DNA of 64,000 nt from Teichococcus rhizosphaerae (lineage in GTDB: Bacteria > Pseudomonadota > Alphaproteobacteria > Acetobacterales > Acetobacteraceae). Location: NCBI RefSeq assembly GCF_002631185.1, contig NZ_PDNU01000034.1:21913-85912 (forward strand), given 5' to 3'. Within the stretch, counting starts at the first letter, position 1. Each line of letters begins with the position of its first letter. The position numbers were made by a program, and so were the translations under genes. Positions 49,180 through 58,748 of the stretch are shown here, one piece after another. The notes under the pieces are model-generated. The model made no database searches. It was not told the origin of the DNA and saw only the letters and a list, made by a program, of their open reading frames with translations.

Positions 49180-50115
49180 ATGACCGTCGAGACCCTGGAG
49201 ATCGGCCCGGAGGCACTGCTGGACGGGGTGCGGGACAGCACGGGCGAAAGCCCCGTCTGGGATGCCACGCGGGGCCGCTGGTTCTGGACCGACATCCCCG
49301 GCCGCGTCATCCGCCGGCTGGACCCGGAAAGCGGCGCCATCCGCAGCTGGCGCCTGGCCGAGATGGCGGGCTGCCTGGCGCTGCGGCCGGACAGGGGCTC
49401 CGGCCCCCACCCCGGGCTGGTCTGCGCCTGCGAAAGCGGCATCTTCGACGTCGCGCTGCCCGAGCATGACGGCGCGGAGGCGGCGGCGATGACCCGCCTC
49501 GCCAGCGTTTCCCACCCGCGCGCGGGCATGCGCTTCAATGACGGGCGCTGCGACCGGCAGGGCCGCTTCCTCGCCTCCACCATGGTGAGCGACACCTCGC
49601 TCGGCGACCCGTCCGGCCGCTGGCACCGCTTCACCGGCAGGGGCGGGCTGGAGGAGGCCGGATTGGGCGGGCTGATCGTCCCCAACGGCTCCGCCTTCAG
49701 CCCGGACGGGCGCGTCTTCTACGCCTCCGGCACCGATCCGCGGGAGCGGATGGTCTGGGCCTTCGACTACGACACGGAAAGCGGCGCCCTCGCCAACCGC
49801 CGGGTGTTCGTGGACATGCGCGGAATGGTGGGCCTGCCTGACGGTGCCACCGTCGATGCGGCGGGCGGCTACTGGAGCTGCGCCCTGGGGGAGGGCTGCA
49901 TCAAGCGCTTCACGCCCGAGGGCGTGCTGGACCGCATCGTCCGCGTGCCGATGAGGAAGCCCACCATGTGCGCCCTGGGCGGCGCGGACGGGCAGAGCAT
50001 GCTCGTCACCTCGCTCGGCGGGGCGGACCGGGAGGACGACCCGCATGGCGGGCGCGTGGCGCTGTTCCGCCTCCCCGGCGTGCGGGGCATCGCCGAGCCG
50101 CGCTTCGCCGGCTGA
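49180..50115 (+). CDS. SMP-30/gluconolactonase family lactonase
   Basis: 311 residues of a six-bladed propeller. Metal ligands: glutamate of TGESPVWD, asparagine of GMRFNDGRCDRQGRF, asparagine of IVPNGSAFSPDG and aspartate of LPDGATVDAAGGYW. Such enzymes open sugar lactones to sugar acids. It is followed 80 bases on by an SDR, a common pair in sugar oxidation. It could feed the aldonate pathway or pentose oxidation; substrate not known. Confidence 0.88.
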   Translation: MTVETLEIGPEALLDGVRDSTGESPVWDATRGRWFWTDIPGRVIRRLDPESGAIRSWRLAEMAGCLALRPDRGSGPHPGLVCACESGIFDVALPEHDGAEAAAMTRLASVSHPRAGMRFNDGRCDRQGRFLASTMVSDTSLGDPSGRWHRFTGRGGLEEAGLGGLIVPNGSAFSPDGRVFYASGTDPRERMVWAFDYDTESGALANRRVFVDMRGMVGLPDGATVDAAGGYWSCALGEGCIKRFTPEGVLDRIVRVPMRKPTMCALGGADGQSMLVTSLGGADREDDPHGGRVALFRLPGVRGIAEPRFAG

Positions 50116-50195
50116 AGGGGTGGGCCGGGGGCTTGCCACCCGGCGCGGAAGGGCGGACAGCTTGCGGGTCCGCATCCGCCAGGGGAAGCCGCCCG

Positions 50196-50936
50196 ATGTC
50201 CAGCAGCCGCAAGATCATGTTGCTCACCGGGGCCAGCCGGGGCATCGGCCACGCCACGGTGAAGCGCTTCCAGGCGGAGGGCTGGCGCATCCTCACCGTC
50301 TCGCGCCAGCCCTTCTCGGAGGAGTGCCGCTGGCCGGAGGCGCGCGAAAGCCACATCCAGGCCGACCTGTCCGATCCCGCCCAGGTGGCGGCGCTGGTGG
50401 AGGAGGTGCGGGCGCGCCTGCCCCAGGGCGAGCTGCACGCCCTGGTCAACAACGCCGGCATCTCGCCCAAGGGCCCGGGTGGCAGCCGGCTCGGCGCGCT
50501 GGACACCGACTACGCGACCTGGATGACGGTGTTCAACGTCAACCTGATCTCCACCGCCCTGCTGGCGCGCGGCCTGTTCAATGAGCTCAGCGCGGCGCGT
50601 GGCAGCGTGGTGAACGTCACCTCCATCGTGGGCTCGCGCGTGCATCCCTTCGCCGGTGCGGCCTATGCCTGCTCCAAGGCGGCGCTGGCGGCGCTGACGC
50701 GGGAGCTGGCCTTCGAGTTCGGCGCGCATGGCGTGCGGGTGAACGCCATCGCCCCCGGCGAGATCGACACCGCCATCCTTTCCCCCGGCACCGAGGAGAT
50801 CGTCCAGCGGCAGATCCCGATGCGCCGGCTGGGCAGCGCGGAAGAGGTGGCCAACACCATCCTCTTCCTCTGCTCGCCCGCCTCCTCCTACGTGAACGGG
50901 GCGGAGATCCACATCAATGGCGGCCAGCATGTGTGA
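50196..50936 (+). CDS. Short-chain dehydrogenase/reductase
   Basis: 246 residues, classical SDR. TGASRGIG at 11-18, NNAG at 85-88, S143, Y157 and K161 (YACSK), and NAIAPGEIDT. AGGGGA precedes ATG 50196. Likely NAD(P)-dependent oxidation of a sugar or alcohol, paired with the lactonase upstream. Confidence 0.9.
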   Translation: MSSSRKIMLLTGASRGIGHATVKRFQAEGWRILTVSRQPFSEECRWPEARESHIQADLSDPAQVAALVEEVRARLPQGELHALVNNAGISPKGPGGSRLGALDTDYATWMTVFNVNLISTALLARGLFNELSAARGSVVNVTSIVGSRVHPFAGAAYACSKAALAALTRELAFEFGAHGVRVNAIAPGEIDTAILSPGTEEIVQRQIPMRRLGSAEEVANTILFLCSPASSYVNGAEIHINGGQHV

Positions 50937-50957
50937 GGCCGGGCCGGCGGGTGCGGC

Positions 50958-51872
<915 letters not shown>

Positions 51873-51888
51873 GAGCGCGTCATCCTCT

Positions 51889-51911
51889 GTCTCTTCCGGT
51901 GTCTCTTCCGG
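51889..51911. repeat. Two tandem copies of GTCTCTTCCGG
   Basis: Copies at 51889-51899 and 51901-51911 (12-base period), just upstream of cysK in the 239-base gap before the AtzG-like gene. May be a leftover of slippage or a regulator site. Confidence 0.6.
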
Positions 51912-52111
51912 GGGGGATGCGGGGCGGGTATCCGTCCCAGGGATTGGCACCGGCATGATGGCGCGGATCGCGGGCGCCGGGTAGCGACGGCCTGCGGGGG
52001 CAATGCGGCGGCCATGGGCGCGGTTGCGCGCCCCCTTGCCGGGGCGGAAGGATGCGCCGTTAAATGCCCGCACATCACGGCGGCGCGCGCCGCCTTCGCG
52101 GAGGCAGGGCC

Positions 52112-52315
52112 ATGGACGAGATCTTCATCGCGGAGGCGGGGGCGACCGCCCGCCGCTGGTCCGGCATCGACATCCCCAATGAGACGGCGCGGCAGATGGC
52201 CGCCGACCTGCTGAAGCTGATCGCCGATTTCGAGGCGCTGCGCGGCGGCCTGGGCTTTGAGGACGAGCCGGCCGACTTCGAGGCGGCGCTGCGCGACTGC
52301 AAGGAGCCCGGCTGA
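52112..52315 (+). CDS. AtzG-like (GatC-type, DUF4089) small subunit
   Basis: 67 residues. [45 protein letters not shown] matches the small GatC-like partner of amidases in cyanuric-acid and related pathways, which wraps around the large subunit. GGAGGC lies upstream of ATG 52112. The last base of its stop codon is the first base of the amidase start, so the two are made together. Confidence 0.78.
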   Translation: MDEIFIAEAGATARRWSGIDIPNETARQMAADLLKLIADFEALRGGLGFEDEPADFEAALRDCKEPG

Positions 52316-53751
52316 TGTCCGCCGCGCTGTCCGCCGCGGACGACCTCGCCACCCTTTCCCTCGCCGAGGCGGCCGATGCCCTGGCGCGTGGCGAGGTGAC
52401 CTCGCTCGCGCTGACTGAGGCCTGCCTGGCGCGCATCCGCCGCCACGACAAGGCCCTGAACAGCGTCATCTGGCTGGATGAGGCGGCGGCGCTGGAGGCG
52501 GCCGGGGCCGCGGACCGCAGGCGCGCGCGCGGCGAGGCGCTCGGTCCGCTGCACGGCATCCCGATGGCGCACAAGGACATGTACTACCAGGCCGGCAAGC
52601 CGTGCAGCTGCGGCTCGGCCATCCGGCGCGACTTCCGCCCCGCCTACACGGCCACCGTCATCAGCCGGCTGGAGGCGGCGGGCGCGCTGACCATGGGCGG
52701 GCTCAACATGGCCGAGTTCGCGCAGAACCCGACCGGGCACAACCGCCATTTCGGCGACTGCCAGAACCCCTGGGCGCAGGGCCGCATCACCGGCGGCTCC
52801 TCCTCAGGCTCGGGCGTGGCCGTGGCGGCGGGATTCTCCTTCATGGCACTGGGCTCGGACACGGGCGGCTCGATCCGCCTGCCCGCCTCGGCCTGCGGCG
52901 TGACCGGGCTCAAACCCACCCAGACGCGCATCAGCCGCCATGGCGTGATGCCGCTCTCCTTCTCCTGCGACAATGTCGGGCCGCTGACCCGCACGGCGCG
53001 CGACTGCGCCCGGGTGATGGCCGTGCTGGCCGGGCACGACCCGAAGGACCCGACCAGCGCGCGCGAGCCGGTGCCGGACTACGAGGCGGCACTGGATGGC
53101 GACCTGCGCGGCCTGCGTGTCGGCGTGCCGCAGGAATGGTTCCTGGAGGAGGTGGATGCCGACGTGCTGCGCGCCTTTGAGATGTCGCTCGGCGTGCTGC
53201 GCGGGCGCGGCGCCACGGTGGTGCCGGTGCGGCTCGCCATGATGCGGGAGGTGCTGACCTATGGCGCCATCGTCAGCCGCACCGAGGCCGCCAGCATCCA
53301 TGCCAACTGGATGCGCGACCGGCCGGGCGACTTCGCCGCCCACATCAGCGGCCGGCTCTTCCCCGGCTACGCGGTGCCGGCGACCTATTACCTGGAGGCG
53401 CTCTCGCGGCGCGGGCCGGTGCTGCGCGGCTTCGCCCGCGCGGCCTTCGGCGCGGTGGACCTGCTGGCCACCCCGGCCATCCCCTGCGCCCTGCCCAGCC
53501 TGGCCGAGACGGACATCGACGGGGGCGATCCGGCCGCCCTCCAGCGCTTCGCCGCCGTGTCGCGCAACACCCGGCCCTTCAACTATCTGGGCCTGCCGGC
53601 CATCAGCATCCCCTGCGGCTTCGACGACCGCGGCGCGCCGGTCGGGCTGCAGCTGGCCGGCCGGCCCTTCGCCGAGGCGCGGGTGATGCAGGCGGCGGAC
53701 GCCTTCCAGCGCGACACCGACTGGCACAGCCTCCGGCCGAAGCTCGCCTGA
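52315..53751 (+). CDS. Amidase-signature enzyme, AtzE/GatA-like
   Basis: 478 residues. The Ser-cisSer-Lys triad is present: K87 in GIPMAHKDMYY, GGSSSGSG at 160-167, and the nucleophile S186 in SDTGGSIRLPAS. N-terminal SLAEAADALARGEVTSLALTEACLARI is GatA-like. With its AtzG-like partner it probably hydrolyses a carboxamide of unknown identity (AtzE removes an amide from 1-carboxybiuret). No GatB lies nearby, so a tRNA amidotransferase role is unlikely. TGATG overlap with the small-subunit gene. Confidence 0.88.
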   Translation: MSAALSAADDLATLSLAEAADALARGEVTSLALTEACLARIRRHDKALNSVIWLDEAAALEAAGAADRRRARGEALGPLHGIPMAHKDMYYQAGKPCSCGSAIRRDFRPAYTATVISRLEAAGALTMGGLNMAEFAQNPTGHNRHFGDCQNPWAQGRITGGSSSGSGVAVAAGFSFMALGSDTGGSIRLPASACGVTGLKPTQTRISRHGVMPLSFSCDNVGPLTRTARDCARVMAVLAGHDPKDPTSAREPVPDYEAALDGDLRGLRVGVPQEWFLEEVDADVLRAFEMSLGVLRGRGATVVPVRLAMMREVLTYGAIVSRTEAASIHANWMRDRPGDFAAHISGRLFPGYAVPATYYLEALSRRGPVLRGFARAAFGAVDLLATPAIPCALPSLAETDIDGGDPAALQRFAAVSRNTRPFNYLGLPAISIPCGFDDRGAPVGLQLAGRPFAEARVMQAADAFQRDTDWHSLRPKLA

Positions 53752-53844
53752 GCGGCGCCCTCCTCCCCGCACGGGCGGGCTGCATCTCCCGCCCCGTTCC
53801 GGCCGTTACCGGCCAGGACATTCTCTGGGGCAGCGGGAAGCAGC

Positions 53845-54270
53845 ATGGACGTCGCGGAAATCATGAGCGCCGAGGTCGAGTTCATCGCGCCGGAGGCCAC
53901 CGCCCAGGAGGCGGCGGAGCTGATGGGGGAGCTGGACGTGGGCGCCCTGCCCGTGGGCAGCGCGGAGGACCTGCGGGGCGTGGTGACCGGCCGTGACCTG
54001 CTCTACCGCGTCGTAGCCGCCGGCAGGGACCCGGCCAGCGTCCGGGTGCGGGAGGTGATGAGCAGCCCCGCCATCGCCTGCCGCCCGAATGACGGGCTGC
54101 GGCAGGCCATGGACCTGATGACGGCGCAGAACCTGCGCCGGCTCGCCGTGCAGGACGCGCAGGGAAAGGTGGTGGGCTGGGTGACGCTGGCCGACATCGC
54201 CCGCCGCCTGCTGGTGGAGGATGCCCGGCTGCAGCAGGCGCTGCGCGGCCTCACCGAGAGCGCGGCCTGA
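53845..54270 (+). CDS. Two-CBS-domain protein
   Basis: 141 residues forming one Bateman pair: MDVAEIMSAEVEFIAPEATAQEAAELM... LRGVVTGRDLLYRVV and VREVMSSPAIACRPNDGLRQAMDLMTAQNLRRLAVQDAQGKVVGWVTLADIARRL. Such stand-alone proteins bind adenosine nucleotides and tune partner proteins or act under stress. It ends 20 bases inside the 3' end of the gene on the other strand. Confidence 0.92.
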   Translation: MDVAEIMSAEVEFIAPEATAQEAAELMGELDVGALPVGSAEDLRGVVTGRDLLYRVVAAGRDPASVRVREVMSSPAIACRPNDGLRQAMDLMTAQNLRRLAVQDAQGKVVGWVTLADIARRLLVEDARLQQALRGLTESAA

Positions 54271-54853
54271 GCCTGCGCCCGCCGCGCCGCCGCAGGTCGG
54301 CCGTCACGCTGGGGGGGAGGGCAAAGGCGGCCGCGAGGTAGTCCAGCCAAGCCTGGCCGACGCGCGCCTCGGCGGCGGAAAGCAGGGCGGCGCTGTAGGC
54401 ATGCGCCCCCAGCCCTTCCCGTTGCAGCGCCGAGAGCAGCTCGGGCAGTGGCGGCGGCGCCTCGGCCAGCGCCGCCCGCTCGGCCGCGCCGCCGCCGATC
54501 GCCGCCAGGGCCTCGGCGGGCGGCGGCGCGCCCGTCATCGCGGCGGTGGCCTGCATGCAGCGGGCGAGCAGCAGGCGGTGTGGCGGTGGCAGGTTGCCCA
54601 GGTTGAGCGCCAGGGGGAACAGCGTCTGGTGGCGGTTCTGCAGCCAGCCATGCAGCAGCTTGGTGGCCACCTGCTCCTGCAGCAGCCGCTGCGGCGTGGG
54701 CGGCGGAGGCCGTGGCGGCGCCGCCCCGGGCGGGGGAGGAGGGGCGGGGGGAGGCGTCGCGGGCAGGGCCAGCGCCTGCCGCTCCAGCAGCTCCGAGCGG
54801 CCATCCGCGTTCAGCCCGAGCCATCGCAGGAGGCGCCAGGTCTTGGTGGTCAC
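54251..54853 (-). CDS. Unknown protein with TerB/DUF533-like C-terminal part
   Basis: 200 residues from GTG 54853 (VTTKTWRLLRWLGL); a TTG at 54916 is another option. Proline/alanine low-complexity stretch at about residues 32-55, then a helical part: LLQEQVATKLLHGWLQNRHQTLFPLALNLGNLPPPHRLLLARCMQA, and LQREGLGAHAYSAALLSAAEARVGQAWLDYLAAAFALPPSVTADL, which resembles the end of TerB/DUF533 domains. No membrane segment. Its 3' end overlaps the CBS gene by 20 bases on the opposite strand. Function unknown. Confidence 0.6.
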   Translation of the reverse strand: MTTKTWRLLRWLGLNADGRSELLERQALALPATPPPAPPPPPGAAPPRPPPPTPQRLLQEQVATKLLHGWLQNRHQTLFPLALNLGNLPPPHRLLLARCMQATAAMTGAPPPAEALAAIGGGAAERAALAEAPPPLPELLSALQREGLGAHAYSAALLSAAEARVGQAWLDYLAAAFALPPSVTADLRRRGGRRLRPRSR

Positions 54854-55023
54854 GGTCTGCGGCGTTCCTGCAACGGAGGGGGAGGGACATGGCGGGGTGG
54901 GCGGCACCTTGGGCAACTCGCCGCCCTCCCGCCGGGTTGCGCCGGAACGACCGAGACAGGAACGCGCCCCATGCCGCCGCCACCCCGCCCCGCCCGCGTC
55001 ACGTCACGCTCCGGGGGCCGCCC

Positions 55024-56787
55024 ATGACCCTCGACCAGGGCCTGGCCTTCGGCATCCTCGGCGTCACGGTGGGGCTGTTCCTGTGGGGGCGCATCGCCTA
55101 CGAGCTGGTGGCGCTGCTGGCCCTGCTGGCCGGCGTGCTGGTGGGCATCATCCCGATCGACCGTGCCTTCGCGGGCTTCGCCGACGATGTGGTGGTGATC
55201 GTCGCGGCCGCCCTGCTGGTCAGCGCCGCCGTGGCCCGCTCCGGCGCCATCGAAACGCTGATGCGCCCCGTCCTGCCCTATCTCGGCAGCACCGCCACCC
55301 AGGTTCCGGCGCTGGCGGGCGCGGTGCTGGTCACCTCCATCTTCACCAAGAACATCGGCGCGCTCGCCATCTTCATGCCCGTCGCCCTGCAGCTGGCGCG
55401 GCGCACCGGCACCAGCCCCTCCGCCCTGCTGATGCCGATGGCCTTCGCCTCGCTGATCGGCGGGCTGATCACCCTCACCGGCACCTCGCCCAACATCATC
55501 GTGGCGCGGGTGCGGGCGGAGGTGACGGGCGAGCCCTTCGGCATGTTCGACTACACGCCGGTGGGCCTCGGCATCGCGCTCGCGGGCATGGCCTTCCTGG
55601 CCTTCGGCTGGCGCCTGCTGCCCCGTGGCCGGCGCGGCACGGCCGAGGCGGCGCCGGCGGTGGAGGACTACACCACCGAGGTGCAGCTGCCCGCCGGCTC
55701 CCCGCTGGCGGGGCGCGGCGTGGCGGAGCTGCTGGCGATGGAGCCGGGGCGGATCGGTGTCGCCGTCATCATCCGCGAGCGCTTCCGCCGCTTCGTGCCC
55801 ACGCCCGAGGGCAGGCTCCGCGCCGGCGACACGCTGCTGCTGGAAGGCGACCCGGAGGACCTGGAGCGCGTCATCGCCCGCGCCGGGCTGCGGCTGGCGG
55901 CCGCCGAGGACAAGGATGAGGGAGGAGCCAGCGTGGCCGAGGGCGTGGTCACCGCCGAATCCCCCCTGGCGGGCGAGACGGCGGAGCGGGCGCGCTTGCA
56001 GGAGCGCTTCGGGGTCGGCCTGCTGGCGGTCAGCCGCAGCGGCCAGCGCATCGCCCGCCGCCTGGGCGGGCTGCGGCTGCGGGCGGGGGATGTGCTGATC
56101 CTGCGCGGCGCGGCGCCCGCCATCGCCGGGGCGTTCTCGGCGCTGCGCGTGCTGCCGCTGACGGAGCGCAGCATCGCCCTCGGCCGCAGCCGGCGCAGCT
56201 GGGTGCCGCTGCTGGTGCTGCTGAGCGCCATGCTGCTGGTGGCGCTGCATGTGGTGCCGGTCTCCATCGCCTTCTTCGGCGCGGCGGTGCTGCTGCTGGC
56301 GCTGCGCAGCCTGAGCCACGGGGAGGCCTATGGCGCGGTGGAATGGCCGGTGCTGATCCTGCTCGGCGCGCTGATCCCGGTGAGCGAGGCGGTGCGCACC
56401 ACCGGCGGCACCGACCTGATCGCCGCCTGGCTCGAGGGCGCGGCGCGGCACCTGCCGCCGCTCGGCGCGCTGGGGCTGATCATGGCCATCGCCATGGCCG
56501 TGACGCCGTTCCTGAACAACGCCGCCACGGTGCTGATGATGGGCCCGATCGCGGCCAGCCTGGCGCAGCGCCTGGGGCTCAGCCCCGATGCCTTCCTGAT
56601 GGCGGTGGCCGTGGGTGCTGCCTGCGACTTCCTCACTCCCATCGGCCACCAGTGCAACACGCTGGTGATGGGCCCGGGCGGCTACCGCTTCGGCGACTAT
56701 GCCCGGCTGGGCGCGCCGCTGACGCTGATCGTGCTTGGCGTGGGCGTGCCGCTGATCGCGCTGGTCTGGGGGCTGAGCCCCGGCTAG
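55024..56787 (+). CDS. SLC13-family (DASS/CitT-like) permease with TrkA-C domains
   Basis: 587 residues. N- and C-terminal membrane halves with FTKNIGALAIFMPVALQLARR, SLIGGLITLTGTSPNIIVARV (SNT-type sodium motif) and AVTPFLNNAATVLMMGPIA; between them two soluble TrkA-C (RCK_C) domains: TEVQLPAGSPLAGRGVAELLAMEPGRIGVAVI and VVTAESPLAGETAERARLQERFGVGLLAVSRSG. That arrangement is the common SLC13 type with regulatory inserts. Substrate may be sulfate or a dicarboxylate; not decidable here. ATG 55024. Confidence 0.9.
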   Translation: MTLDQGLAFGILGVTVGLFLWGRIAYELVALLALLAGVLVGIIPIDRAFAGFADDVVVIVAAALLVSAAVARSGAIETLMRPVLPYLGSTATQVPALAGAVLVTSIFTKNIGALAIFMPVALQLARRTGTSPSALLMPMAFASLIGGLITLTGTSPNIIVARVRAEVTGEPFGMFDYTPVGLGIALAGMAFLAFGWRLLPRGRRGTAEAAPAVEDYTTEVQLPAGSPLAGRGVAELLAMEPGRIGVAVIIRERFRRFVPTPEGRLRAGDTLLLEGDPEDLERVIARAGLRLAAAEDKDEGGASVAEGVVTAESPLAGETAERARLQERFGVGLLAVSRSGQRIARRLGGLRLRAGDVLILRGAAPAIAGAFSALRVLPLTERSIALGRSRRSWVPLLVLLSAMLLVALHVVPVSIAFFGAAVLLLALRSLSHGEAYGAVEWPVLILLGALIPVSEAVRTTGGTDLIAAWLEGAARHLPPLGALGLIMAIAMAVTPFLNNAATVLMMGPIAASLAQRLGLSPDAFLMAVAVGAACDFLTPIGHQCNTLVMGPGGYRFGDYARLGAPLTLIVLGVGVPLIALVWGLSPG

Positions 56788-56993
56788 GGCGGATCCTGTT
56801 CGGGGGGTAAGCGCCCGAACAGGCGAGATGCCAGTGAAAACGGCAGCCTGAAGCATCTGCCGCGGGCCGGGGCCAACGGAAAGTGCTCCAGGGCCCAGCC
56901 GGTGCCGGCTGCCCGGCCGGAAGCGGGCGGCAAATTGCGGTGCCGGCACGAATCCCTGTTCTCCATCCCCGCGGGATATTGCTAGGCTTTCCC

Positions 56994-57019
56994 TGAAACA
57001 AAGTTTCATTCAATGAAAC
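56994..57019. promoter_or_regulatory. KdgR/IclR-type operator before the binding protein gene
   Basis: TGAAAC-AAA-GTTTCA (56994-57008) is a perfect dyad with the spacing of KdgR operators. It overlaps a second perfect palindrome, GTTTCATT-C-AATGAAAC (57003-57019). Together they form an overlapping double dyad 65 bases before the gene's start. No IclR-family gene is in the window. Confidence 0.7.
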
Positions 57020-57083
57020 GCGCCGATGGCGATGCCTGGATGAACAGGCCGTGCGGCGCGGCGCTGGGGAGGAAAAGGAAAGC

Positions 57084-58331
57084 ATGACCCAACACAAGGC
57101 CGGGTTCGGCCGCCGCGCGGCCCTGGCCGCCGGCACCATGCTGCTGGCGGGCGGCGCGTCCCGCGCCTGGGCGCAGGCGCCCACGCTCCGCATTGGCGTC
57201 CTCACCGACCTCTCAGGTCCCTACAAGGACATCACCGGCGAGACGGGCGCGATCTGCGCGCGCCAGGCCGTGGCCGACTTCAACGCGGCCGAGCGGGGCC
57301 TCCAGGTCGAGGTGCTGCTGGCCGACCACCAGCAGCGGCCCGATGTCGGCATGGCCATCACGCGCCAGTGGTTCGACCGCAGCGACGTCGATGTCGTGAT
57401 GGACGTGGGCAGCTCCGCCATCGCCCTGGCGGTGAGCAACCTCGTCGCCGAGCGCAACAAGGTCCACCTGAACACGGGTGCTGCCTCCTCCGACCTCACG
57501 GGCAAGGCCTGCAACGCCAACACCATCCACTGGCCCTACGACACCTGGTCCAACGCCAACTCCACGGCGCGCTCGCTGCTGCGCTCGGGCGGCGACCGCT
57601 GGTTCTTCCTCACCGCCGACTACGCCTTCGGCCGGACCATGCAGGCGGATGCCACCCGCATCATCGAGAAGGAGGGCGGGCAGGTGGTGGGCACGGCCAT
57701 CCACCCCTTCCCGGGCAACACCGACTTCTCCTCCTACCTGATCCAGGCGCGGGCGCGTCGGGCCAACGTGCTGGCCTTCGCCAATGCGGGCACGGACATG
57801 CTGAACTGCGTGAAGCAGGCGGCCGAGTTCGGGCTGATGCGCGGCGGCATCCGCCCGGCCGCGCTGGTCGCCTTCATCCAGGACATCAAGTCGCTGGGGC
57901 TTGAGACGGCGCAGGGGCTGACCATCAGCGAAAGCTTCTACTGGGACCTGAACGACCGCACCCGCGCCTTCACCGAGCGGCTGAAGCCGCGGCTGACCAA
58001 CGGCAACATGCCGAACATGGACCATGCCTCCGCCTATTCGGCGACGCTGCACTACCTGAAGGTGGTGGCGGAGATGGGCGTGGCGCGTGCCAAGGCGGAC
58101 GGGCGCGAGGTGGTGGCCGCCATGAAGCGGATGCCGACGGAGGATGACTGCTTCGGCGCCGGCACCATCCGCGCCGATGGCCGCAAGATCCACCCGATGT
58201 ACCTGTTCGAGGCCAAGAAGCCTGCCGAGAGCAGCGGGCCGTGGGACCTGCTGAAGCTGGTGGGCACCACCCCGGCCGAGCAGGCCTTCCGCCCCCTGGC
58301 GGAAGGCGGCTGCGCCCTGGTTCCGGGCTGA
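57084..58331 (+). CDS. ABC transporter substrate-binding protein, Leu/Ile/Val (periplasmic type I) family
   Basis: 415 residues. A twin-arginine-like start (FGRRAALAAGTMLLAGGASRAWAQ) with cut after AWA. IGVLTDLSGPYKDITGETGAICARQAV, HLNTGAASSDLTGKACNANTIHWPYDT and FFLTADYAFGRTMQADATRII are typical of branched-chain-amide/amino-acid binding proteins for aromatic or keto acids. GAGGAAAAGGAA precedes ATG 57084. No permease or ATPase genes follow. Control by the double dyad upstream is probable. Confidence 0.9.
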   Translation: MTQHKAGFGRRAALAAGTMLLAGGASRAWAQAPTLRIGVLTDLSGPYKDITGETGAICARQAVADFNAAERGLQVEVLLADHQQRPDVGMAITRQWFDRSDVDVVMDVGSSAIALAVSNLVAERNKVHLNTGAASSDLTGKACNANTIHWPYDTWSNANSTARSLLRSGGDRWFFLTADYAFGRTMQADATRIIEKEGGQVVGTAIHPFPGNTDFSSYLIQARARRANVLAFANAGTDMLNCVKQAAEFGLMRGGIRPAALVAFIQDIKSLGLETAQGLTISESFYWDLNDRTRAFTERLKPRLTNGNMPNMDHASAYSATLHYLKVVAEMGVARAKADGREVVAAMKRMPTEDDCFGAGTIRADGRKIHPMYLFEAKKPAESSGPWDLLKLVGTTPAEQAFRPLAEGGCALVPG

Positions 58332-58353
58332 GGGCGGGGCGGGCCGCCAGCCC

Positions 58354-58746
58354 TCAGGCCGGCGGCCTTTCCTCGCCCTCCCGTTGCAGCAGGGCGGTGT
58401 CGATCTGGCCCAGCAGGCGGGAGAAGTCCACCGGCTTCGGGTGGTAGTCGTCGCAGCCGGCCTCGATCACCTTGCCGCGGTCGCCCGACATGGCGTGCGC
58501 GGTGAGGGCGATGATCGGGATGCGCGCCGTCTCCTCGGCGCCGCGCAGGGTGCGGGCGGCGGTCCAGCCATCCATCACCGGCAGGTTCATGTCGAGCAGG
58601 ATGATGTCGGGGCGCTCCGCCCGCGCCATGTCCACGCCCTGCTGCCCGTCATGCGCCAGCACCACCTCGAAGCCCCGGCGGCGCAGGCGGCGGGACAGGA
58701 AGTCCCACAACTCCTCATGGTCCTCGACCAGCAGGATCTTCGTCAT
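58354..58746 (-). CDS. Single-domain response regulator (DivK/CheY-like)
   Basis: 130 residues, receiver only. Acidic pair in ILLVEDHEELWDF, phosphorylation site D52 in IILLDMNLPVMDGW, LTAHAM threonine region and KPVD lysine. No output domain, so it passes phosphate or acts by binding. Starts two bases after the hybrid kinase stop and is surely its partner. Confidence 0.93.
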   Translation of the reverse strand: MTKILLVEDHEELWDFLSRRLRRRGFEVVLAHDGQQGVDMARAERPDIILLDMNLPVMDGWTAARTLRGAEETARIPIIALTAHAMSGDRGKVIEAGCDDYHPKPVDFSRLLGQIDTALLQREGEERPPA

Positions 58747-58748
58747 CG

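Noticed and set aside
51873..52073. Longer CysK starting up to 67 codons upstream
   Set aside because: The extension is low complexity ([10 protein letters not shown]) from a tandem DNA repeat and precedes the normal CysK start.
54854..54916. TTG start at 54916 for the TerB-like protein
   Set aside because: Adds a proline-rich stretch without features; GTG 54853 begins at a plausible helix. Not settled, but the shorter form is preferred.
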